A DNA stretch of 5,736 bases. Source: Bacillota bacterium (GTDB lineage: Bacteria; Bacillota; Clostridia; Oscillospirales; Acutalibacteraceae). The DNA lies in assembly GCA_029007015.1 (NCBI GenBank), contig JAQXHB010000013.1, positions 1-5,736 on the forward strand, given 5' to 3'. This document shows, in pieces, positions 1 to 5,736 of the stretch. The notes below the pieces were generated by a model. It was not told the DNA's origin, made no database searches, and worked only from the letters and a program-made list of their open reading frames with translations. Made by a program: the position numbers and the translations under genes. The first letter of the stretch is position 1, and every line of letters begins with the position of its first letter.

Positions 1-5
1 AAATT

Positions 6-21
6 ATGAATATATATACAC
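6..21 (+). promoter_or_regulatory. Putative ARG box (ArgR/AhrC operator) before argC
   Basis: The 16 bases ATGAATATATATACAC match the ARG-box consensus WTGAATWWWWATTCAW at 14 of 16 positions by hand alignment; the mismatches are at positions 18 and 21. The left half site (ATGAAT) is perfect. The box lies immediately before the argC ribosome binding site and upstream of an arginine biosynthesis operon, which is where the arginine-responsive repressor ArgR/AhrC is known to bind in Bacillus and enterobacteria. The window begins only five bases upstream, so the promoter and any second box cannot be seen. AT-rich leader DNA can match this AT-rich consensus by chance, which limits confidence. Confidence 0.55.
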
Positions 22-26
22 GAGGG
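22..26 (+). promoter_or_regulatory. argC ribosome binding site
   Basis: GAGGG lies five bases before the ATG at 32 and supports that start for argC. It abuts the putative ARG box, so a repressor bound there would sit at or just downstream of the promoter region, or within the leader. Confidence 0.75.
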
Positions 27-31
27 ATAGT

Positions 32-964
32 ATGAAGAAAGTATTTATTGACGGAAAAGCAGGGACAACCGGACTGCGAATATTTGACCGCCTTGCCGGT
101 CGCTCTGATATTGAACTGATAACTCTGTCAGACGCACAGCGTAAGGATGTTGTCTGCAGAAAAGCGGCACTAAACAGCGCCGACATTGCCTTTTTGTGTT
201 TGCCTGACGCCGCTGCTATTGATGCGGTTTCAATGGTGGACAACCCCGATACCGTCATCATAGACACTTCAACAGCGCACCGCACGAGCGACGGATGGGT
301 ATACGGTTTCCCCGAACTGTCCAAAAAGCACGAGGCTGATATAATTGCGTCAAAGCGAATTGCCGTGCCGGGCTGTCATGCCAGTGGCTTTATCGCGCTG
401 GTTTATCCGCTTATCGAGGCTGGCATTATTGACCGGTCGACACTGCTTATGTGCCAATCGCTGACCGGTTACAGCGGCGGCGGTAAAAAGATGATTGAGC
501 AGTACAGTGCAGATGAGCGTGACCCTCTGCTGTCTGCGCCGCGTCAGTACGGACTGACCCAACAGCACAAACATCTTAAGGAAATGAAAGCCGTTACCGG
601 CATTGACAGTTTTCCGGTGTTTTGTCCGATTGTCGCTGATTTTTACAGTGGCATGGAGGTTACAGTTCCGCTGTTCAGCCGGCAACTTGCCGCCGGCAAG
701 ACAGTCGACGATATTATTGAGGTGTATAAATCAAAGTACACAGGCCCGATGGTCTCTTACTGCGACAGCGTCGATAACGACGGCTTTGTGTCGGCCGCGA
801 CACTTTCGGGCAAGGACAGCATGCACATAACTGTCAGTGGCAACTCTGACCGAATTTTGCTGATGGCTGTTTATGACAATTTGGGCAAAGGCGCGTCGGG
901 TGCGGCCATTGAATGTATGAATTTGGTTATGAACTGCGACAGACTTTGCGGTCTTGATATATAA
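32..964 (+). CDS. argC: N-acetyl-gamma-glutamyl-phosphate reductase, type 2 (short form)
   Basis: This 310-residue cytoplasmic enzyme carries out the NADPH-dependent reduction of N-acetylglutamyl phosphate to N-acetylglutamate semialdehyde, the third step of arginine synthesis. The N-terminus holds the dinucleotide-binding loop GKAGTTG (residues 8-14) in the context FIDGKAGTTGL, followed by LCLPDA (55-60), IDTSTAHR (77-84) and YGFPEL (91-96). The likely catalytic cysteine is Cys115 in VPGCHASGF (112-120). GYSGGGK (146-152), HKHLKEM (179-185) and the C-terminal block LGKGASGAA (284-292) complete the pattern. These are signatures of the uncommon short ArgC class (about 310 residues, as in rhizobia) rather than the usual class of about 345 residues with GATGYTG and GCYPT motifs. 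It is the first gene of the operon, preceded by GAGGG and a putative ARG box. The reading frame is intact and the stop is TAA. Function is confident from motifs and neighbours. Confidence 0.95.
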   Translation: MKKVFIDGKAGTTGLRIFDRLAGRSDIELITLSDAQRKDVVCRKAALNSADIAFLCLPDAAAIDAVSMVDNPDTVIIDTSTAHRTSDGWVYGFPELSKKHEADIIASKRIAVPGCHASGFIALVYPLIEAGIIDRSTLLMCQSLTGYSGGGKKMIEQYSADERDPLLSAPRQYGLTQQHKHLKEMKAVTGIDSFPVFCPIVADFYSGMEVTVPLFSRQLAAGKTVDDIIEVYKSKYTGPMVSYCDSVDNDGFVSAATLSGKDSMHITVSGNSDRILLMAVYDNLGKGASGAAIECMNLVMNCDRLCGLDI

Positions 965-976
965 CGGAGGGAAGAT

Positions 977-2188
977 ATGAAACAGATTAGCGGAGGCGTA
1001 TGCGCCGCAAAAGGATTTTCGGCATCGGGCGTGCACTGCGGCATACGCAAAAACAAATCAAAGAGGGATATAGCACTTATTTACAGCGAGGTCCCCGCAG
1101 CGGCGGCGGCCGTATACACCACCAACTTGGTCAAGGGAGCACCGCTGACGGTTACCAAAGCACATTTGTCCGACGGACAGGCACAGGCGATCATCTGCAA
1201 CAGCGGCAATGCCAACACCTGCAACGCCAACGGCATCGAGATAGCCGAGCAGATGAGCCGGTTGCTGGCCGATGAGTTGCACATCGACGCGAGTGATGTC
1301 GTTGTTGCGTCGACCGGCGTTATCGGTCAACCGCTGGACATTGAGCCGATTAAGGCAGGTATCGCACCTCTGGTTGCCGATTTGGGCGATAATTCCGAAC
1401 AGGCGGCCGAGGGCATCATGACCACCGATACCAAGTTAAAGCAGATTGCCGTCAGTTTTGACATTGGCGGTGTCGAGTGCAAAATCGGCGGCATCGCAAA
1501 GGGCTCAGGTATGATTCACCCCAACATGGCGACCATGCTTGTGTTCATTACCACCGACTGCGCCATCAGCAGTGATATGCTCAGTCGGGCGCTTTCAACC
1601 GATATAGCCGACACATTCAACATGGTGAGTGTTGACGGTGACACCTCTACCAACGATATGGTTACAGTGCTGGCAAACGGCATGGCCGGCAATAAGATGA
1701 TTGACAGCGAGAACGATGATTTCAGTAAATTTATGCTGGCGCTGAATACCGTCACCGTTCATCTGTGCCGCTGCATCGCGGCCGACGGCGAGGGCGCGAC
1801 AAAACTTCTTGAGTGCAAGGTCAGCGGCGCTCCTGATATTCAAACGGCCAAAACAGTAGCTAAGAGTGTTGTCTGCTCGTCACTGACCAAGGCGGCCATG
1901 TTCGGCGCCGACGCCAACTGGGGCCGAGTGCTGTGCGCCATCGGCTACAGCGGTGCCAATGTGGATGTCAGTAAAATTGATGTTCGGTTTAAATCAAAGA
2001 GCGGCGAGATACTTGTTTGCAAAGACGGTGCCGGCGTCGAGTTTTCCGAGGCGCAGGCAAAGCAGATTTTGCTTGAAGATGAAATTGACATTCTCATTGA
2101 ACTGAACAGCGGTGACAGCACATCGACCGCTTGGGGCTGTGACTTGACATACGATTATGTTAAGATTAACGGCGACTATCGCACCTGA
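977..2188 (+). CDS. argJ: Bifunctional ornithine acetyltransferase / N-acetylglutamate synthase
   Basis: ArgJ transfers the acetyl group from N-acetylornithine to glutamate, releasing ornithine and regenerating N-acetylglutamate; bifunctional members also use acetyl-CoA to make N-acetylglutamate. The 403-residue length is typical. CNSGNANTC (74-82) and STGVIG (112-117) are family motifs, the latter contributing the oxyanion hole. KGSGMIHPNMATML (175-188) is the self-cleavage site: the precursor should split between Ala185 and Thr186, giving an alpha chain of about 185 residues and a beta chain of about 218 whose N-terminal Thr186 is the nucleophile. GDTSTND (221-227), DGEGATK (270-276), TAWGCDLTYDYVKIN (384-398) and the YRT C-terminus also fit. 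The start follows GGAGGG (966-971) at a five-base spacing, 12 bases after argC. ArgJ implies the acetyl-recycling form of the pathway. Whether this one can use acetyl-CoA cannot be told from sequence alone. Confidence 0.97.
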   Translation: MKQISGGVCAAKGFSASGVHCGIRKNKSKRDIALIYSEVPAAAAAVYTTNLVKGAPLTVTKAHLSDGQAQAIICNSGNANTCNANGIEIAEQMSRLLADELHIDASDVVVASTGVIGQPLDIEPIKAGIAPLVADLGDNSEQAAEGIMTTDTKLKQIAVSFDIGGVECKIGGIAKGSGMIHPNMATMLVFITTDCAISSDMLSRALSTDIADTFNMVSVDGDTSTNDMVTVLANGMAGNKMIDSENDDFSKFMLALNTVTVHLCRCIAADGEGATKLLECKVSGAPDIQTAKTVAKSVVCSSLTKAAMFGADANWGRVLCAIGYSGANVDVSKIDVRFKSKSGEILVCKDGAGVEFSEAQAKQILLEDEIDILIELNSGDSTSTAWGCDLTYDYVKINGDYRT

Positions 2189-2200
2189 CGGAGGAGAATT

Positions 2201-3058
2201 ATGGATATTACAAATTTACAGCGTGCCAAAGTGCTGGTGCAGGCTTTGCCGTATATTCAGGAATATACCGGCAAGGTTGTAGTGGTTAAGTACGGCGGCA
2301 ACGCAATGATTAACGAAAAACTCAAGGACTCGGTCATGCGCGACATTGTACTGCTCTCACTCATCGGGGTGAAGGTGGTCCTGGTGCACGGCGGCGGCCC
2401 CGAAATAACCGACATGCTATCGAAAATCGGCAAAGAAAGCACATTTGTTGACGGTCTGCGTGTTACTGACAAGGAGACGGTCGATATTGTTCAAATGGTG
2501 CTCACCGGCAAGGTAAACAAAAATTTAGTCAATCTTATCCAAAACAAGGGCGGCAACGCCATAGGCCTGTCGGGTATCGACGGACATATGATTGAAGCAA
2601 AAATCAAGGATGAAAGACTGGGGTTTGTCGGTGAGATAACCAATGTCAATGTTCAGCCGATACTCGATGTTATAGATAAGGGATACATACCGGTTGTGTC
2701 GACGGTTGGCTGTGACAGTTCCGGCAATGTTTATAACATCAACGCAGACACTGCGGCGGCCAAAATTGCCGGCGAACTGGGTGCAGAGAGTCTCATTTCG
2801 ATGACCGATATCTGCGGCATTTTGGAGAATAAAGATGACCCCGATACGCTCATTCGCGTAATCAATGTTTCCGACGCACCCAAACTGATTGAGGACGGCA
2901 TCATCAGCGGCGGCATGCTGCCGAAGGTGGAGTGCTGTATCAATGCTATCAAATGGGGTGTCGGCAGGGTGTTCATCATTGACGGCCGTATTCCGCACTC
3001 GATACTTATTGAAATGCTCACAAACGAAGGCATTGGAACAATGTTCATTGATGAGTAG
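2201..3058 (+). CDS. argB: Acetylglutamate kinase, predicted arginine-sensitive
   Basis: ArgB phosphorylates N-acetylglutamate with ATP, the committed step in the cyclic pathway. This 285-residue protein has the amino acid kinase fold signatures: VVKYGGNAM (28-36) with Lys30, HGGGPEI (63-69), the N-acetylglutamate-contacting FVDGLRVTD (82-90) with Arg87, NINADTAA (179-186) with Asp183, and GGMLPKV (237-243) with Lys242. About 24 residues precede the first strand (MDITNLQRAK through EYTG). This matches the N-terminal helix of hexameric, arginine-inhibited kinases such as that of Thermotoga maritima, and is absent from the shorter arginine-insensitive E. coli enzyme. The C-terminal pattern with His266, Glu271 and GIGT (277-280) resembles the arginine-site signature. 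The start is set by GGAGGAG (2190-2196), four bases before the ATG and 12 bases after argJ. Feedback inhibition is predicted from family knowledge, not shown. Confidence 0.97.
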   Translation: MDITNLQRAKVLVQALPYIQEYTGKVVVVKYGGNAMINEKLKDSVMRDIVLLSLIGVKVVLVHGGGPEITDMLSKIGKESTFVDGLRVTDKETVDIVQMVLTGKVNKNLVNLIQNKGGNAIGLSGIDGHMIEAKIKDERLGFVGEITNVNVQPILDVIDKGYIPVVSTVGCDSSGNVYNINADTAAAKIAGELGAESLISMTDICGILENKDDPDTLIRVINVSDAPKLIEDGIISGGMLPKVECCINAIKWGVGRVFIIDGRIPHSILIEMLTNEGIGTMFIDE

Positions 3059-3063
3059 GGGAG
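3058..3063 (+). promoter_or_regulatory. argD ribosome binding site overlapping the argB stop
   Basis: GGGGAG begins at the last base of the argB TAG stop. It lies six bases before the ATG at 3070 but directly touches an earlier in-frame ATG at 3064, which leaves no spacer for that one. The spacing therefore favours 3070 as the argD start. The overlap with the argB stop suggests translational coupling. Confidence 0.75.
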
Positions 3064-3069
3064 ATGCCG

Positions 3070-4233
3070 ATGGATATTAAATCGACCGATAGTAAGTACA
3101 TTGCCGCCACATATGCGCGCTTTCCGGTTGCCGTCACGGGCGGCAAAGGCTCGCTTGTGTGGGATGATGAGGGCAATGAGTACATAGACATGTCATCGGG
3201 CATTGCAGTCAACCCATTCGGCATTGCCGATGACGATTGGATAGACGCTGTGACCGAGCAACTCGGCCGCGTTCAGCACATGTCAAACCTTTACTACACC
3301 GAGCCTTGTGCGGCTCTGGCCGAGCAATTGTGCCAAAGAACAGGCATGAGCAAGGTGTTCTTCTCCAACTCCGGTGCTGAGGCCAATGAGTGCGCCATCA
3401 AGGTGGCCAGAAAATATGCCGCCGAGCGTAAGGGTAGCGACTATCACATTATAATAACCCTCAAAAACAGTTTCCACGGCAGAACTATTACGACGCTGGC
3501 GGCGACGGGGCAGGATGTGTTCCACACCGATTTCACGCCGCTTACCGACGGATTTGTCTATGCCACCGCCAATGATATCGACGATGTACGCCGCCTTGTC
3601 AGCGAGAACAAGTGTGCCGCGATAATGCTCGAGGTGGTTCAGGGCGAGGGGGGCGTCATGCCGCTGGATGCCGACTTTGTCAGCGCAGTCGCAAAACTGG
3701 CTGATGAAAACGATATTCTGCTCATATGCGACGAGGTTCAAATCGGCAACGGGCGAAGCGGCATGCTCTATGGCTATATGAATTACGGCATCACTCCCGA
3801 TATCGTTTCAACGGCCAAGGGACTTGCCGGCGGACTGCCGCTCGGCGCCACACTGATGGGAGATAAGGTTAGGGATGTTCTGACCGCCGGCTCTCACGGC
3901 TCGACCTTCGGCGGCAATCCGGTTTGCTGTGCTGCCGCGCTCAATGTGCTTGAGCGATTGGACGGTGAACTGCTCCGCTCTGTCAAGCAAAAATCAAAAT
4001 ACATCTTTGACAATCTGACCGGCGCAAAGGGAATTGTTAGCGTCAGCGGACTGGGGCTTATGATTGGCATAAAGACGGAGAAAGATGCGTCGACAGTCAT
4101 CAGTGAATGTATGAAGCGCGGCGTTTTGGCCATCAAGGCAAAGGATAAGGTGCGGCTGCTGCCGGCACTTAACATACCTATGGAGCATCTCGAAAGGGCA
4201 GTTGAGGTCATCAAGTCGGTTTGCTCTGAGTAA
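3070..4233 (+). CDS. argD: Acetylornithine aminotransferase
   Basis: ArgD is a PLP-dependent class III aminotransferase that converts N-acetylglutamate semialdehyde plus glutamate to N-acetylornithine and 2-oxoglutarate. From the chosen start it has 387 residues, the usual length. The PLP site is visible as SNSGAEA (99-105, phosphate contact), FHGRT (135-139), DEVQ (221-224, aspartate to the pyridine nitrogen), STAKGLAGG (247-255) with the Schiff-base Lys250, and GSTFGGNP (277-284). Arg362 in KVRLLP probably binds the substrate carboxylate. DEVQ is followed by IGNGRSG where most relatives have TGxGRTG, a mild variation. An in-frame ATG at 3064 would add two residues (Met-Pro) but has no spacer from the GGGGAG site, so 3070 is preferred. 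The paralogous family (GABA, ornithine or succinylornithine aminotransferases) is similar in sequence; the operon context supports ArgD. Confidence 0.95.
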   Translation: MDIKSTDSKYIAATYARFPVAVTGGKGSLVWDDEGNEYIDMSSGIAVNPFGIADDDWIDAVTEQLGRVQHMSNLYYTEPCAALAEQLCQRTGMSKVFFSNSGAEANECAIKVARKYAAERKGSDYHIIITLKNSFHGRTITTLAATGQDVFHTDFTPLTDGFVYATANDIDDVRRLVSENKCAAIMLEVVQGEGGVMPLDADFVSAVAKLADENDILLICDEVQIGNGRSGMLYGYMNYGITPDIVSTAKGLAGGLPLGATLMGDKVRDVLTAGSHGSTFGGNPVCCAAALNVLERLDGELLRSVKQKSKYIFDNLTGAKGIVSVSGLGLMIGIKTEKDASTVISECMKRGVLAIKAKDKVRLLPALNIPMEHLERAVEVIKSVCSE

Positions 4234-4252
4234 GTGAAAGGGGTTTTGTCGA

Positions 4253-5251
4253 ATGAATTTAAAAGGCAGAGATTTTTTGAAATTGCTTGATTTTTCAAGC
4301 GAGGAGATCGCTTATTTAATCGATCTGGCCGCTGATTTCAAGTCGAAAAAGAAAAACGGTATACCTCATCGGCTGTGTGAGGGCAAAAATGTGGCGCTGA
4401 TTTTTGAAAAGACCAGCACCCGCACGCGCTCCAGTTTTGAGGTTGCGGCCAGAGATTTGGGCATGGGCAGTACATATCTGGACCCTTCAAGTTCGCAAAT
4501 CGGCAAGAAAGAGAGCATAGCCGACACCGCCAGAGTGCTGTCGGGCATTTACGACGGCATCGAGTATCGCGGCTATGGTCAGTCGATTGTTGAGGAACTT
4601 GCACAGTACGCCGATGTTCCGGTTTGGAACGGACTGACCGATGAATTTCATCCGACACAAATTTTGGCCGATTTTCTGACCATCAAGGAGCAGTTCGGCC
4701 ATCTAAAAGGAATTAACTTTGTATATATGGGCGACGCCCGTTTCAACATGGGCAACTCACTCATGGTCGGGTGTGCCAAAATGGGGCTCAACTTCACCGC
4801 GTGCTCACCCAAAAGTTTCTTTCCGCAAAAGGAACTGGTTGACGAGTGTAGAAAGATTGCCGCTCAAAACGGCTCAACCGTTACCCTTTGTGAGAATCCT
4901 GACCAAGCAGTTAAGGGTGCTAATGTGATTTATACAGATATCTGGGTTTCAATGGGCGAGCCGACCGAGGTTTGGGCCGAGCGCATCGAGCAACTGGGCG
5001 CATATCAGGTCAATAGCCGTCTGATGTCGCTGGCCGCACCCGATGCGGTGTTTATGCACTGTCTGCCGGCCTACCACGACAAAAAGACGGCCATCGGCAA
5101 GGAGATGTGTGAGCGGTTCGGCCGCGACGCGATAGAGGTGACCGATGAAGTGTTTGAAAGCGAGCGATCGGTCGTTTTCAGAGAGGCGGAAAACAGAATG
5201 CACACCATTAAGGCTGTTATGGCGGCTACGCTAACGGAGATTGAATTATGA
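4253..5251 (+). CDS. argF: Ornithine carbamoyltransferase
   Basis: This enzyme condenses ornithine and carbamoyl phosphate to citrulline in the cytoplasm, normally as a trimer. The 332-residue protein has the carbamoyl-phosphate loop STRTRSSFE (55-63), SQIGKKES (81-88), HPTQ (133-136), the ornithine-binding DIWVSMG (229-235), HCLPAYH (269-275) with the conserved Cys270, and AENRMHTIK (312-320) near the end. The detailed pattern (SQIGxKES, DGIEYRGYGQ, VPVWNGLTDEFHPTQ, GDARFNMGNS) resembles the E. coli ArgI/ArgF and ArcB-type branch. The same sequence class thus includes catabolic ArcB enzymes, but its place between argD and carA argues for a biosynthetic role. AAAGGGG (4237-4243) lies nine bases before the ATG, and the gap after argD is 19 bases. 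The TGA stop overlaps the carA start. Confidence 0.96.
   Translation: MNLKGRDFLKLLDFSSEEIAYLIDLAADFKSKKKNGIPHRLCEGKNVALIFEKTSTRTRSSFEVAARDLGMGSTYLDPSSSQIGKKESIADTARVLSGIYDGIEYRGYGQSIVEELAQYADVPVWNGLTDEFHPTQILADFLTIKEQFGHLKGINFVYMGDARFNMGNSLMVGCAKMGLNFTACSPKSFFPQKELVDECRKIAAQNGSTVTLCENPDQAVKGANVIYTDIWVSMGEPTEVWAERIEQLGAYQVNSRLMSLAAPDAVFMHCLPAYHDKKTAIGKEMCERFGRDAIEVTDEVFESERSVVFREAENRMHTIKAVMAATLTEIEL
5236..5251 (+). promoter_or_regulatory. carA ribosome binding site and argF/carA stop-start overlap
   Basis: GGAG (5236-5239) inside the argF 3' end lies eight bases before the carA ATG at 5248. The sequence ATGA (5248-5251) contains both the carA start and the argF TGA stop, a four-base overlap typical of translationally coupled gene pairs. 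Confidence 0.8.
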
Positions 5252-5736
5252 AAAGATATTTGATTCTTGCAAACGGCAGAGTGTTCGAGGGTACCGCATT
5301 CGGTGCCGACCGGTCGACTGTGGGCGAGTTGGTCTTTACCACCGGTATGAATGGCTATATCGAAACGCTGACCGACCCCAGTTACTACGGTCAAATCGTA
5401 CTGCAGACATTCCCGATGATTGGCAATTACGGCATCATACCCGAGGACTATGAGGGCGAGTGCTGTGTCAAGGGCTATGTGGTGCGCGAGTGGTGCGAGC
5501 AACCGTCCAACTTTCGGTGCGGCATGACGCTGGATGAGTTTCTGCGGGAGAAAAACATTCCGGGTATTTGCGATGTTGACACCCGTGAAATTACCAAAAT
5601 CATACGCGAGGCCGGAGTTATGAATGCGATTATCTGCGATCAACGGCCGGACAGCACTGACGATGTCAGCAGCTATGTTATCACCGACGCAGTCAAGAGC
5701 GTGTCGACCAAATCGGCGGAGCAGTTTGAACAGTGC
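5248..5736 (+). CDS. carA: Carbamoyl-phosphate synthase small (glutaminase) subunit, N-terminal part
   Basis: The frame opening at the ATG at 5248 stays open for 163 codons to the window edge, so the gene is cut by the window rather than broken. CarA takes ammonia from glutamine and passes it to CarB, which makes carbamoyl phosphate for ArgF and, in many bacteria, for pyrimidines. The visible part is the CarA N-terminal domain plus the start of the linker: LANGRVFEG (7-15), TGMNGYIETLTDPSYYGQIV (32-51), IGNYG (58-62), VVRE (78-81), PSN (86-88), LDEFL (95-99), IPGI (104-107) and DTREITKIIR (111-120). The class I glutamine amidotransferase domain, with its catalytic Cys-His-Glu triad, would lie beyond the edge. 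A different-frame ORF over the same bases (to about 5453) is a shadow. The overlap with argF suggests an arginine-associated synthase, with carB probably next. Confidence 0.93.
   Translation, partial: MKRYLILANGRVFEGTAFGADRSTVGELVFTTGMNGYIETLTDPSYYGQIVLQTFPMIGNYGIIPEDYEGECCVKGYVVREWCEQPSNFRCGMTLDEFLREKNIPGICDVDTREITKIIREAGVMNAIICDQRPDSTDDVSSYVITDAVKSVSTKSAEQFEQC

Noticed and set aside
11..18. TATATATA as a possible -10 promoter element for argC.
   Set aside because: It would place the transcript start at or inside the GAGGG ribosome binding site, and no -35 region can be seen because the window starts at base 1. It is better explained as the AT-rich centre of the ARG box.
680..700. Overlapping inverted repeats CGGCAA, TTGCCG, CGGCAAG inside argC.
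   Set aside because: They encode ordinary residues of ArgC, there is no U-tract, the best stem is only about five base pairs with a five-base loop, and nothing similar recurs in the operon. Probably chance.
910..940. TTGAAT and ATGAAT half sites at the argC 3' end as an internal ARG box or promoter for argJ.
   Set aside because: No palindromic partner half site is present at the right spacing, and the sequence is coding for the conserved ArgC C-terminus.
2525..2998. A 157-codon minus-strand open frame across argB, and similar long minus-strand frames across argD (3283-3741) and carA/argF (5071-5643).
   Set aside because: They lie wholly within confidently identified genes, have no recognisable motifs or convincing ribosome binding sites, and show low-complexity shadow-type composition.
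4253..4268. ATGAATTTAAAAGGCA at the argF start as a second ARG box.
   Set aside because: Only the left half matches; the right half (ATTCAW) is lost, and the bases are the start codon and first residues of argF. Roughly 12 of 16 matches in AT-rich sequence is not convincing.
5241..5453. A 70-codon plus-strand frame beginning at TTG over the start of carA.
   Set aside because: It is in a different frame from carA, whose frame from 5248 shows clear family motifs to the window edge.

Overview
The window is a single plus-strand gene cluster for arginine biosynthesis, with no gene on the other strand and no gap longer than about 30 bases. The order is argC, argJ, argB, argD, argF and the first 163 codons of carA, which runs off the right edge. 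Ordered by reaction, ArgJ makes and recycles the acetyl group (N-acetylglutamate and ornithine), ArgB phosphorylates N-acetylglutamate, ArgC reduces the acyl phosphate to the semialdehyde, ArgD transaminates it to N-acetylornithine, ArgJ releases ornithine, and ArgF carbamoylates ornithine to citrulline. CarA is the glutaminase subunit of the enzyme that supplies carbamoyl phosphate to ArgF. ArgG and ArgH, needed for the last two steps, are not in the window.

The likely source is a low-to-mid GC Firmicute of class Clostridia, possibly an uncultured Oscillospiraceae/Ruminococcaceae-type gut or anaerobic bacterium. This is inferred from the argCJBD core order, the strong GGAGG-type ribosome binding sites with ATG starts, the clostridial flavour of the proteins and the roughly balanced base composition. 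It is an inference without database support. TGA, TAG and TAA are all used as stops, so the code is the standard bacterial one.

Layout: bases 1-31 are a short AT-rich leader holding a good match to an ArgR/AhrC operator (ARG box) directly before the argC ribosome binding site. The genes then follow with gaps of 12, 12, 11 and 19 bases (the 11 assumes the argD start chosen here), and argF and carA overlap by 4 bases. No terminator, internal promoter, RNA gene, mobile element or CRISPR array was seen. The transcript probably continues into the rest of carA and probably carB.

This is essentially a conserved metabolic operon and I do not see a new biological system in it. The points worth a second look are the ARG box, the uncommon short (type 2) form of ArgC, the N-terminal helix and C-terminal signature that predict an arginine-inhibited ArgB, and the placement of argF between argD and carA with a stop-start overlap.
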